Source: Hypsibius dujardini
Taxonomy: Eukaryota; Tardigrada; Eutardigrada; Parachela; Hypsibiidae
Direction of reading: 5' to 3'
DNA: 37,590 nucleotides
Assembly (NCBI GenBank): GCA_001579985.1
Contig: LRSR01001798.1
Location: 1-37,590 of the forward strand
Shown here: piece by piece, positions 1-9,866 of the stretch
Layout of the letters: the number at the start of each line of letters is the position of its first letter
Position numbering within the stretch: position 1 is the stretch's first letter
Translations under genes and position numbers: made by a program
Notes under the pieces: model-generated
Told to the model about the DNA's origin: nothing
The model's input: only the letters and a program-made list of their open reading frames with translations
The model's database searches: none

Positions 1-89
1 TCTTTCGCAAAATGTAAAAAAAGGAGATGAAAGCCGGTTAAACTTGGCCGAAATCCCTGACCATGGTCCGTGATTCTCTTCGTCCACAG

Positions 90-1519
90 AAACCGATCAT
101 CCGTCAGCGGTAACAGCACAAATGCGACGGAGACGCGTGACCTTTTCGCCGGGATCGCTTTAATTCCCCTCACCCTCCTCGCCATCGTCGGGTCCATCCT
201 CTGCCTGTACACCATCTGGCTGGCCCGAAAGTCCAGAATCCGCTCCACCATCGACCCTCTCTTCACCAGCATGAACATAAACATCCTCATCAGCGCCACA
301 CTCCACCTCATCTTCGACGTGCACCCCGCCATCGTGGGCTCCCCCAACTACCTCATGACGCGCACGTACGCGCCCCTCTGCGCGGCGATAGCCTTCTTCA
401 CCTCCGTCAACACCTCCGTCGACTTCTTCATGCATTCCTTCATAGCGCTGCAGCGGTTCTTCGTGGTGGTTCTTCCGCGACGCTTCACCTGGTTCAAAAG
501 TCGCGCTTGTGCCGTGATCCTAGCAACCACGCCCTGGCTCATCACCTTAGCCTATCGCATTCCCAACCTCTTCGGTGTGGGCGGAGATTTTGGGTACGAG
601 AAGTCCGTAAATCGGTTCACCCTTCACTTGGTCCGTAAATCGGTTCACCCTCCACTTGGTCCGTAAATCTGTTCACCCTCCACTCGGTCCGTAAATTGGT
701 TCACCCTCCACTCGGTCCGTAAATCGGTTCACCCTCCACTCGGTCCGTAAATCGGTTCACTCTTCACTTGGTCCGTAAATCGGTTCACCCTCCACTCGGT
801 CCGTAAATCGGCTCACCCTTCACTTGGTACTAGGATATAGTACAGCAAATCAAACAATCAAGCACCTGCCATCGAAGAGAAACCCATGAGTGAACCGATT
901 TATGGACCAATTGGAGGGTGAGCCGAAATACAGATTATATTGCTGAAAGATAAATCTACAAACTAACTTTTAGTGTGCGAAAAAAACTGAATGGATGAAT
1001 GATTTTGTGATTTCCCATTTCTAGGTACAATCTGTCGAGTTCACGGTGTCAGTTCAAGAAGATCACGTGGCGCGCATACTACAACTTTGCCAAGTCGTTC
1101 CCGGTGTTCTTCTCAGTTGCTATGATCATTGTCTGCTACAACGCCATTTACGTCAAGCTCATCCTGAGCCGGCGTCGGAATGAGCGAGTGGGCGCGGGGG
1201 ATCCCGCAGTCGACGCTCAACTACGGGCGGCGGCCAGGCGACGCGAAGCGGGTGTCACCAGACTGGTCATGGTGTTGTCTGTGGATTTTCTGGTCGGTTT
1301 ACTACCGCCTGTGATCTTTCCCTACGTGGGGGAAATTAACGCGAGCACTCAGCTGACGCAGGATATCTTAGCCGCTTTAGCCCAAGCCTGTAAGTTGAAT
1401 AACCTTTAGGGACAGAGGTGCGCCGAGCCTCCGCCTGTCTGTCTATCTGTATGTCTGTCTGTCTGTTTGTCTTTCTGTCTGTCTGTTTGACTGTCTCTCT
1501 GTCTGACTGTCTGCCTACC

Positions 1520-1565
<46 letters not shown>

Positions 1566-1608
1566 CCTGTCTATTTGTCTATCTGTCCGTCTGTCTGTCT
1601 GTCTGTCG

Positions 1609-1644
<36 letters not shown>

Positions 1645-2081
1645 TTTAGTTTAGTAATAGTCAAAAGATTAGTTAACTAATTTTAGTTCCAGACTTAAAT
1701 CTTTAGTGAACTAAACTGTTAACATAGTGTTTTGTGCAATTAAAAAAAACTAAAACTAAAATTAGTCCGTAAAGATTTAGTCTAGTTTTTTACGCTTTGG
1801 TAATAAAGCTTGTTGGTTCACCTTCAGTCAAAAAATTAGTGATCATCTTAGTAATAAACCTTTTTAGTTAAGTTGTTAGACGCCACGGAGCATGTCGGTT
1901 AATGTTTGCAGCTTTCGCGTTGAATCCGTGGATCGTGCTGTTTATGACCCCGGCACTTCGAAGTACCCTGCAAGCGCGATGGCAGCCGGGAAAAGCGTCG
2001 GAAGCTAGTGGGACCAGCACGAAATCGACTCGCCCATCAAGCCGTGCTCCTGTTGTGAAGATTACACCCCCGCTTGACTGA
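90..2081 (+). CDS. Rhodopsin-like GPCR, 5' partial
   Basis: Seven-transmembrane receptor, class A-like, ligand unknown, expected in the plasma membrane. Exons 90-593, 1025-1389 and 1912-2081; phases match at both junctions (donors GTACGA and GTAAGT, acceptors TTTCTAG and TTTGCAG). The first exon starts after an acceptor (CGTCCACAG), so the start codon and N-terminus lie outside the window. The extracellular part has N-glycosylation sequons (NST, NAT). TM1 lies near IALIPLTLLAIVGSILCLY and TM3 ends in LQRF where DRY is usual. TM5 holds FPVFFSVAMIIVCY, TM6 holds LVMVLSVDFLVGLLPP, and TM7 carries ALNPWIVLF, an NPxxY-like motif lacking the Tyr. The short Ser/Thr-rich tail ends at TGA 2079-2081. 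The weak DRY and NPxxY motifs suggest a lineage-specific receptor, so I give no symbol. Intron 1 carries a 28-bp minisatellite and intron 2 a CTGT array. Confidence 0.85.
598..838. repeat. 28-bp minisatellite in GPCR intron 1
   Basis: About 8.5 head-to-tail copies of a 28-bp unit containing TCCGTAAATCGGTTCACC, starting 4 bases after the exon 1 donor. An inverted partial copy (GTGAACCGATTTATGGACCA) lies at about 892-911. Each unit carries CCGTAAAT, which resembles a 5' splice site. Confidence 0.9.
1434..1646. repeat. CTGT tetranucleotide array
   Basis: Imperfect (CTGT)n with CTGC, CTAT and TTGT variants, inside GPCR intron 2. Open frames across it (LSVCLSVCL) are artefacts of the repeat. Confidence 0.95.
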
Positions 2082-2282
2082 GCCAGACAAGCAGAATAAT
2101 ATTCGTAAACGCATGTATTAACTACACTTCGCTTTCATCGTCAGTCTGCATCAGACTGATGAAGCGCACAGTAAGAAATTTCTAAACGTCGCGGCATTTT
2201 TTTCATTTTTCATTCTTCAAAGGGCACGTGAGTGGACTTTACTGTAGAGATATCCCATATACGCCAGTAAGGACCCTAAACG

Positions 2283-2595
2283 AGCCTCTGTCTGTATGTA
2301 ATGTCTGACTTTGAATTGTCTTGGTACGATTGGTCAACTGATACGAAATGTCTCTGAATACGATATGTCTGGGTACGAATTGTCTAGGTACGATTTGTCT
2401 AGGTACGACTGGTCAACTGATACGATATGTCTCTGAATACGATATGTCTGGGTACGAAATGTCTTGGTACGATTGGTCAACTGATACGAAATGTCTCTGA
2501 CTATGGTGTCTGGGTACGGAATGTCTAGGTACGAATTGTCAACTGATACGAAATGTCTCTGAATAGGATATGTCTAGGTACGAATTGTCTGTATC
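2283..2595. repeat. Degenerate TACGAxxTGTCT repeat between genes
   Basis: The 547 bases between the first GPCR stop (2081) and the mucin-like gene stop (2629) hold no gene I can see. From 2283 the DNA is a degenerate tandem repeat built from short blocks such as GGTACGAATTGTCT, TACGATTGGTCAACTGATACG and AATGTCTCTGAATACG, in mixed order. Confidence 0.75.
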
Positions 2596-2628
2596 AGACA
2601 ACTGGATGGCTGACAAAAAAACAATAGT

Positions 2629-4219
2629 TCAGTCTCGGAAAGCTATCGCAACTGTCTGGTTCCTCCGCCGAACAAGGGCCACATTATCGAACACCCCTTG
2701 AGCGCTTCTTTTCGCACTCAACTCATCCCGCAGTTTCCGGTCAACTCCTTTGACGACTTCTGCCATCCGGTCGAGGTGGGAAACCTGCGACGCCAAGGTA
2801 GCACGGTCCACGAACACCCTCACACCGTTGCTCACTGAAGAACTTGCGGGCTCGTGGTGGGAAGCATTGGGAAAGAGATCCCACGATGATATAACCAGGG
2901 GCGGAAGATGGAACATCGGGACCGAACCGTTTTCCGCCAGGTGGAGCTCCTCCTGCGGCAGCAACCACGTGCGGTTGTCCAAGCTCGACTCGGTCGGAGC
3001 AGTGTAGGATTGTGTGTGGTCAGGCGTGAAGGCTTCCAATGTCATCGTAGGTGGAGTACTTGTCAAGGTGGACCATGGGCTCGTTGAGGTGGACCAAGGG
3101 CTGGTCGAGGTGGACCAGGGGCTGGTCGAGGTGGACCAAGGGCTGGTCGAGGTGGACCATGGGCTGGTCGAGGGTGGGTCGTCATCAGGGCTGGAGGTCT
3201 GAACGGTGGTCATGGCTGAGGGAGTTGTCAGCAGCGCCGGAGGAACGAACGAGTTCCCTGGAAACGTACCTGTAGTTACATTCAGGTCCAGCGAACCCGT
3301 TACGAGAGGTCGGTCATCGTGTGGATGATGAGTGGTCATCGGTGGAGCAGTCGTCGTCGATGTCGTGGTTACATTCGCAGCTTTGATCGGAGCAATCGAC
3401 GGGTGAACTTGTTTTGTCTTTTGCGTGGACTTCGCCGCTACAGACGGAGGAGCCGTTTGGGACGGAGGAGCCGTTTGGGACGGACGAGCCGTTTGGGACG
3501 GAGGAGCCGTTTGAAACGGACGAGCCGTTTGGGACGGAGGAGCCGTTTGGGACGGAGGAGCCGTTTGAGACGGACGAGCCGTTTGAGACGGACGAGCCGT
3601 TTGAGACGGACGAGCCGTTTGGGACGGACGAGCCGTTTGGGACGGAGGAGGCGTCGTTAGTCGAAGAGGAGGACCGGCGTTCGGCGCCTGGGGAAGGCCC
3701 TCCACTTCGTCTGCACAGTTGATTGGTTTACTGATTGATTTGACTAACGTGACAAAAATCTAATTCTAAATCTGCAAAATCTATTTTCCGATTGAAATAG
3801 CGTTGATTTGATCGAGCCAGGGTGTTATGCCTGCCAAGCAATTAACAAAGGTATATGCACCCCATCCTTGTAGAGTCCGTTGTACGTACCAGGATACAGC
3901 ACGGTGCCGTCCAGTGTTGAGATCTCATTTTCGACTTCATTAACCGGGACTTCCACGTCTAGGCCTGCAGGTGAGTTGGCGTCATCTTCGTTTGGAGCGA
4001 CGATGATGTCTGGCTGGGGACTGTTGATGAGTGTCAAATCAGACCAGCGGTATGGTGGTGGCCTGCGTTCCATAAAGGGTCCGCTCCAGAAGTTCCTGTT
4101 CGGTTCGGGAAACCGATTCACTGGTCGATATCCAGGCCGCGAACCTAAGATACAGCAACAAATTAGGACAACCACAGACAGTCAGACAAACAGACGCCCC
4201 ATCAAACAGATAGGCAGAC

Positions 4220-4282
<63 letters not shown>

Positions 4283-4551
4283 CATAGACAGGCTGGCAGA
4301 CAGAAGACAGACAGACAGACACATAGACAAACAAACAGAAAGACAGAGACAGACAAATAGACAGACAGACACATAGACAGGCTGGCAGACAGGCAGACAG
4401 ACAGTGGATCTTTGCCCAGATGATACGATCTCAAAGTCCGAAGATTACATTATTTGTTTGTACCTGCGTTTGGCCTCCAATATCCATAACCATCGGTAAA
4501 TTGTGCTGACAAAAACAAAAATGCTGTCGACAACAAACGAACGGAAGTCAT
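2629..4551 (-). CDS. Secreted mucin-like Pro/Thr/Ser-rich protein
   Basis: Three exons, 4551-4464, 4144-3890 and 3710-2629, total 1425 nt, giving 474 residues. Exon 1 encodes a clear signal peptide ([18 protein letters not shown]). Exon 2 is acidic and Pro-rich. Exon 3 carries two arrays: about twelve [12 protein letters not shown] repeats (residues ~137-204, 18-bp unit) and about five STSPWST repeats (~294-328, 21-bp unit), with Thr/Pro-rich linkers and several N-glycosylation sequons. A charged C-terminal segment (~410-474) follows, ending AFRD. The composition fits a heavily O-glycosylated extracellular or mucus protein; no catalytic domain is seen. The donor at 3889 is GTACGT and the acceptor at 3711 is TGTGCAG, with matching phase. 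If that intron were retained, translation would stop at TAA 3825-3827, giving a 136-residue secreted form. Not homologous to any family I can name. Confidence 0.75.
3055..3180. repeat. Coding 21-bp minisatellite (STSPWST)
   Basis: Five to six copies of a 21-bp unit around GGTGGACCAAGGGCTGGTCG, read on the minus strand as STSPWST in the mucin-like gene. The unit length is a multiple of three, so copy changes keep the frame. Confidence 0.9.
3443..3652. repeat. Coding 18-bp minisatellite (PSQTAR/P)
   Basis: About twelve copies of the 18-bp unit GAGCCGTTTGGGACGGAG, with GGACGA variants that switch Pro to Arg, read on the minus strand as PSQTAR or PSQTAP in the mucin-like gene. Confidence 0.9.
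4212..4404. repeat. CAGA array in mucin-like gene intron 1
   Basis: (CAGA)n with CATAGACAGGCTGG interruptions. It fills most of the 319-bp intron between exons 1 and 2 and reads TCTG on the gene's sense strand. Confidence 0.95.
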
Positions 4552-4956
4552 TTCAATGGACAACTTAATCATAGATAAGTACAGCGGTGTTCTTGCTAAA
4601 TAAATCCCAAGTCCATAGATGTTGAACAATCAGAAATCCGGTTTGGTACTAATTGTTGTTAACTTCCAACTTGGCCTGATTGCAGTCTCCTTGAGCTACA
4701 CACGTTGACTGAACAACTCTTTAATTCTCACTTCTCCGAAAAAAAAACAATAAAGGGTGGAGAAATCAGTTGGCGCATTTCAGCAAATAAGGCAGCAAGT
4801 TGTTTTACTAAAACGCTACACGAATGTTTAGCTAACATTGACAGTTTGTTGAATAAATCAAGAATTATCTTGCACGAGACTTTAGAACTCAAAATTCCCT
4901 GGCACGACATGTTAAGTGCTGAATCATCTTGCCGCAAGTTCGCAACCCACACCGTT

Positions 4957-5080
4957 TGCCTGCCTGTCTGTCTGTCTGCCTGTCTGTCTGTCTGCCTGCC
5001 TGCCTGCCTGCCTGTCTGTCTGTCTGCCTGCCTGTCTGTCTGTGCGCCTGCCTGCCTGTCTGCCTGCCTGTCTGTTTATG

Positions 5081-5151
<71 letters not shown>

Positions 5152-5173
5152 TTGTTTGTCTGTCTGTCTGTCT
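4957..5173. repeat. CTGT/CTGC array between two secreted-protein genes
   Basis: The 645 bases between the start of the mucin-like gene and the stop of the next minus-strand gene (5196) hold this array and otherwise nothing recognisable. The array ends 23 bases from that stop. Confidence 0.9.
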
Positions 5174-5195
5174 CAAAACTTTCCATGTGGGCGGA

Positions 5196-5736
5196 TCATC
5201 GGTTGTTGTTATTGTTGCGGTTTCGGAAAGGTCGATGTCTGCGCCTTCCGCCGTTCCGGTTCCGTCGCCTCCGTCTCCGACCACCATCGTCTTTACCAGA
5301 CTCCCTGCCGTTCGACAGCCCAAACAGGCTCTTCAAGCCGGAGATGACACTGCCGAAATCCACCTTAAAGTTGTACTCATTGATGACGCCGTTGTTGGCG
5401 CTGACTCTGTCGATGTCGGAGAGCATCAGACCTTCTACATTACACAGACACAATACAATATACAAGATACAGACACATCCAGGCGTCAAATAAATATATT
5501 GATTTGTTTGAAAAATGGATTTGTCTTTACTTTCGGAGTGATCTGGAATGCAGCGCATTAGAAGAGCATTCTCTCAGTGAATGATTTGTAAGGCAGGAAT
5601 AATTCGTCTTCTTACCATCGTAGAGTAGTCGACCTTCCTCTTGGCGCACGTCCGTAAGTTCCAAGCCCAAAACAACCGCCGAGTCGGTGCTCCAACAGAC
5701 AGCCGCAAAGACAACGCACAATATCGCGATATTCAT
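5196..5736 (-). CDS. Small secreted Arg/Asn-rich protein
   Basis: Two exons, 5736-5616 and 5434-5196, 360 nt, giving 119 residues. The N-terminus MNIAILCVVFAAVCWSTDSA is a signal peptide. I start at 5736 because this ATG has A at -3 and leads straight into the hydrophobic core; an in-frame ATG at 5751 would add five residues. The donor is GTAAGA and the acceptor TAATGTAG, with matching phase. The mature part has no cysteine: first an acidic/neutral segment (EGLMLSDIDRVSANNG), then a short hydrophobic stretch (SVISGLKSLFGL), then a basic tail with a run of six Arg and ending in five Asn and an Arg. The tail resembles propeptide or nucleic-acid/heparin-binding sequence, but no family is recognised and function is unknown. 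The neighbouring minus-strand gene also encodes a secreted protein. Confidence 0.65.
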
Positions 5737-5784
5737 TTTGCACGCGAACATTTAATTAATCCAGGTAAACATTTTCAGAGCAGC

Positions 5785-6640
5785 ACTGAACCAGAGGCAG
5801 ATTATCTCCTTGAGACGAAAAACTACAAGCTCCATCTTGTTATGTCTTGTTCTCCGCCACTGTGTTCTGTTTTGTTCTTTTTTGTACTATTTTGTTCTCT
5901 TCTGTTCTCTTTTGTTCTGTTATAACTTCATTTCTTTTCAGTTTTCGTAATACCAGGGGACAGACTCTCTCCTTAAGACGAAAAACTACGAGCTCTGCCT
6001 TGCTCTCGCCATTCTGTTCTGCTTTGTTCTGTTTTGTTCTCTCCTGTCCTCTTTTGTTCTATTATAACTTCATTTTTCGTTCAATTTCTGGAATATTAGG
6101 GGCAGACTTTCTCCTTGGGACGAGAAACTATGAGTTCTGTCTTGCTTTCGCCATTCTGTTCTGTTCTTGTTCTGTTTTGTTCTCGTCTTTTCTGTTCTCT
6201 TTTGACCTCATGTTTCGTTCGATTTCTATAATACCAGGAGCAGACGTTCTCCTTGGGATGAAAAACTACAAGCTCTATCTTGCTCTGCCTTGTTCTCCGC
6301 CATTCTGTTCTCTTCTGTTCTCTTCTGTTCTCTTCTGTTCTCTTCTGTTCCATTATAACCCCATTTTTCGTTCAATCTCCATAATACCAGAGGCAGATTA
6401 TCTCTTTGGAACAAGAAACTACAAGCTCTATCTTGCTCTGCTTTGTTCTCCGCCGTTCTGTTCTGTTCTGTTCTGTTCTCTTATGTTCTATTATAACCCC
6501 ATTTTTCGTTCAAATTCCATAATACCAGAGGCAGATTATCTCCTTGGGACGAGCTCTATCTTGCTCTGCTTTGTTCTCCGCCGTTCTGTTCTGTTCTGTT
6601 CTGTTCTCTTATGTTCTATCCTGACCTCATTTTTCGTTCA
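5785..6640. repeat. Tandem repeat of ~135-155 bp, TTCTG-rich
   Basis: About six diverged copies. Each has a unique part (near GAAAAACTACAAGCTC, later TAATACCAGAGGCAGATTATC) and a variable microsatellite of TTCTG/TTTTG pentamers. Starts of CTACAAGCTC-like blocks fall near 5820, 5976, 6128, 6265 and 6418. Open frames here are repeat artefacts. Confidence 0.85.
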
Positions 6641-7360
6641 ATTTTTGTATTAAACCGACTTGTGAAGTGAGGTGGCCATCAATGAGCGTAGCAGCGTATA
6701 ATGTTTCCGTTGGTACATTTATACTGTTTTTTTTATGGCGCTGGAAAAGTAAAAGTGAACGCTTTCTTTTTGTTCTGTCATGTTCTTAAGTAACGTGCTG
6801 TTCGTTTGTGTGAACATAAACAAGTATGGCAATTAAAAGATCGACCGAGTTTAGGTTGCAAACGCATCTAGAGCATTGTTCGATGGGTTGCGTTTCCTGA
6901 TTCCATGCATCCTAAGTTGTTTGAAAACCGCCAAGAGCCCGTTACGATAATCCGCGTTCATGCCGTAGAAGATGCACTGAAAATCAAACGACACCGATTT
7001 ATGGAAAAGACAATGTTCAAGAAGCAAATGTATGTGCAAAACATGCAAGAGATAAACCGAACCTCAGAAACGCATATTTCTGTAAACGTAATTTTCCTAG
7101 TAGATTATGAGCTCAAAGTTTCAAAAAGCGATGGAAAACTTTATTTTAAATGCATTAACTTTATTTTTCCACAATATTTTTTTCCACTATATTTTTCCCT
7201 TCGCAAATTCCATTTTCAATTACAATTTAATTCGCGTCATCCGAATAGTTTTTTGGTCGGATGAGAGGAGCAATGATGCTGTAATACTGAAGTGAAAGTG
7301 TCCAATTAGTAAGTCATGCTTATCAAAAAAGGCAGCAAAGACTGTGATGGTCAACAATGC
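6641..7360. other. Stretch without a gene
   Basis: Unique AT-rich DNA. Short open frames on both strands show no family resemblance, splice signals or codon bias I can support. Confidence 0.5.
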
Positions 7361-7506
7361 AACGGAACGAACGGAACGAACGGAACGAACGGAACGAACG
7401 GAACGAACGGAACGGAACGAACGGAACGAACGGAACGAACGGAACGAACGGAACGAACGGAACGAACGGAACGAACGGAACGAACGGAACGAACGGAACG
7501 AACGGA
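7361..7506. repeat. 9-bp minisatellite GGAACGAAC
   Basis: About sixteen copies of GGAACGAAC, with one break near 7410. On the minus strand it reads FRSFRS in the same frame as the retroelement fragment at 7507-7861 and begins right at its KFR residues. Confidence 0.95.
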
Positions 7507-7861
7507 ATTTAGAACAAGCCCAGTACACAGCCAAGCATTCGCGTTCAGTAGTACTGCAGTGTCGTTTGGCTTTGTTCAACGAGCGAGAAGCGTAACTAAT
7601 AACTTTATCCCAATCCTGCTGTGTCTGCATGACTTCTACTCCTAGTCCGACGTTGCTCGCGTCAGTCAATAAATAAACAATAAGGTTGAGGTCATAATGA
7701 ACAAGCAAATTATTTTCGTCAGTTAAATCGTTTTGTAAAGCCTTGAAAGCTTGCCTCTTAAGTTCGTTAGGATCCACTTTCTGGGTGCAAATTGCGAAGC
7801 CCAAATTTTCCAAACGCGCTAAAACGGAATGTGCTTCAATTTGGATTGGTAAAATTACCAC
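7507..7861 (-). pseudogene. Ty3/gypsy-type retroelement fragment (RT-RNase H)
   Basis: The minus-strand frame encodes the end of a reverse transcriptase connection and the start of RNase H as found in Ty3/gypsy elements: KRQAFKALQNDLT, then LLTDASNVGLG (first catalytic Asp), VISYASRSLNKAKRHCSTTE, then ERECLAVYWACSKFR (catalytic Glu). There is no upstream RT core, integrase, gag or LTR nearby. The frame runs into the 9-bp repeat after KFR, so the copy is truncated and not functional. Confident as a relic; element family not resolvable from this length. Confidence 0.85.
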
Positions 7862-9866
7862 GTGAAAAATTCTAGTTAAAACTAAAACTATTCGACTTTT
7901 TTGTACGAAAATCCGTTGCTATTTTGTAATTTCTCTTCTGAAAAGCATTTTCATTCCTTTTTTTCAGATCCATTTCCATTTCCATAAATGGACAGTGTTA
8001 CCGCATTCAAACTAGATGTTAAATGATTGAACCATGCGGCGACGTCTTGGCGTCATGTAATCTTCGTTTCCTGAGTCACTGTCATCACCAATAGCGAAGT
8101 CGAACACTGAGTCCGTTGCTAAGTATTTCATTGCAGTAGCGATTCCCGCGATAACAATCATTCATAAAATCATTTTGTGCGTTAAGTAATGGGCCGACAA
8201 ATTTGGTTTGTGGGCGACTACAGTTACGCAGCTGTTCTGCTATAAAAACTGCGCCAACTGTGTGTGCCCATTCCATGGTCACTTAATTACTTTCACTTAG
8301 TTCGGCTGTCGTTAGTCCCAAAATCTGACCCAAAACTGCCAAGATTCTGACAATACCGATTAAAATGGATTAAAATGCATCACTATTTTAATGATGTTCT
8401 ATAATTTTAACCCCTTTTCCAGTCTGTCAAAAATTTCCCACATGCGCGAAAGTGTAATGGCCTGTTTTCGAACCAGATTGTTCCCCTCAACTACTGCCGG
8501 GTCGTACAAGACGACCATCGAAGCGATCAACAACACGGCAATACAAATAATGATAAAATAAAATATTTATATATTATTATGTATAAATTAATATATTTAT
8601 AACACAATATGATAAATAAACTAAAATTAATTCACAAAATAAAACCTACTTATATTACTGATCCCTATCATGTAAAATTTTAATTTATAATAATGCTCTT
8701 AAAGCGTTGATCAGATGCTATTACATAAAACTGATTTTCACAGAAGACAGAAAAACTAAACTTATTTAATTATAAAATTAAAAATCGGAGTTCATCAGTT
8801 AAAAACTTACAATTTTTTGCCACTCCTGTTGCAAACTTTATTGGACGTTTCCCGGGAAACTCTTCCCGGTACAGCTGTTTTGACGGCAATTAGGGCCCCG
8901 GCCGAGGGTTTATTCCCGTTCCAAAAAGCTCACCGCACTTCTCCAACGCATTCGAATTCCGAATCAATCAGCTAAAAAAAAATTGGGTGCCAAAAAATAT
9001 GTCCTCTGTTTCTCAGCGTTGGACAACGTCAACAAAGTGTTTTAGGATGGAAAGTTTAGCAGAACCAATATTTGCGGTGGAGCTATTGACTGAAGGGAGT
9101 GCCGCAAAGGAAGAGAGAAAGAAAACGAAGACAAAGAGAACCGCGTTACTGACTTTCTGTCATGAGCGTCGAGCCGAGAGCTCGAACACTTGCCACAAGT
9201 TAACACAAACACCCAATCACAATATACCGTATTCCCCCGATCTCAAGGGACAGTTAAGCCCCACCCCCTCCAGTCATCGGTTGACTGTTCAATGAGATTC
9301 ACTGTGTCGTGATTGGTTGAAATTTAAGCGCAACTGGGCAGCGATTGATTGATTGATTAAGAGGAACTTCTTGACGCACAAATTAGATCAGTTGATTGAT
9401 TGATTGTAGGTAAACAATAGCAAACGGTGATGAAGAGATAAGATCCGGGGTGGATCAAATTAACTGGTAGGGCAAAAAAGTGTCCCTTGAGATCGGGGGA
9501 ATACGGTACATACAAATACAAGTGCGTAGTAGGGCGGGGTCTGCGGGACACTGCCCTAAAAAACCAAAGTGCAAAAGAATCATCTTGGTGCACTCTTGGC
9601 CCCTAAGGGTATACAATATTAAGAAATTAGTTAGAGTGAGGAGGATTACTGCATTAACGACAAAGTTGAAACGAGCGGTGGCACGGAAAGTCAAAAAGCC
9701 ATTCTCCGCCACGAGGGTGAGGCACTACTGACGGAATAGCCAATGTGAGACTGCTCGATGTTAATGGTACCGAAACAGAAGATTCCGACAAGTAAATATT
9801 TAATATTAGTTAAATACTGATACTCATATTAAAAATCACAACTTTTCAACGCTGATTTTAGACCGT
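7862..9866. other. Stretch without a supported gene; AT-rich, holds an inverted repeat
   Basis: About 2 kb with no gene I can support. 8530-8830 is very AT-rich. A 65-codon minus-strand frame starts with a fair Kozak context at 8282 (MTMEWAHTVGAVFIAEQL) but matches nothing I recognise. A 28-bp inverted repeat lies at 9225-9252 and 9481-9508, listed separately. Confidence 0.5.
9225..9508. mobile_element. Inverted-repeat unit, possible MITE or foldback
   Basis: The arms 9225-9252 and 9481-9508 are perfect 28-bp reverse complements; the right arm begins TGTCCCTTGAGATCGGGGGA. The interior of 228 bp has no open frame of note. No target-site duplication is visible at the arm ends, so the true ends may differ. 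Confidence 0.55.

Noticed and set aside
1418-1654. Open frames reading [17 protein letters not shown] and similar at many CTGT/CAGA arrays
   Set aside because: A four-base repeat of 12-base period has no stop in several frames; no start context, splice structure or domain supports coding.
6851-7048. Minus-strand frame with VFKQLRMHGIRKRNPS, faintly like a reverse transcriptase LxxVFxxL segment
   Set aside because: It lies on the wrong side of the RNase H fragment for the same element, and the similarity is too short and weak.
8085-8282. Minus-strand 65-codon frame with a fair start context
   Set aside because: No recognised domain, no splice partners and no neighbours to support it.
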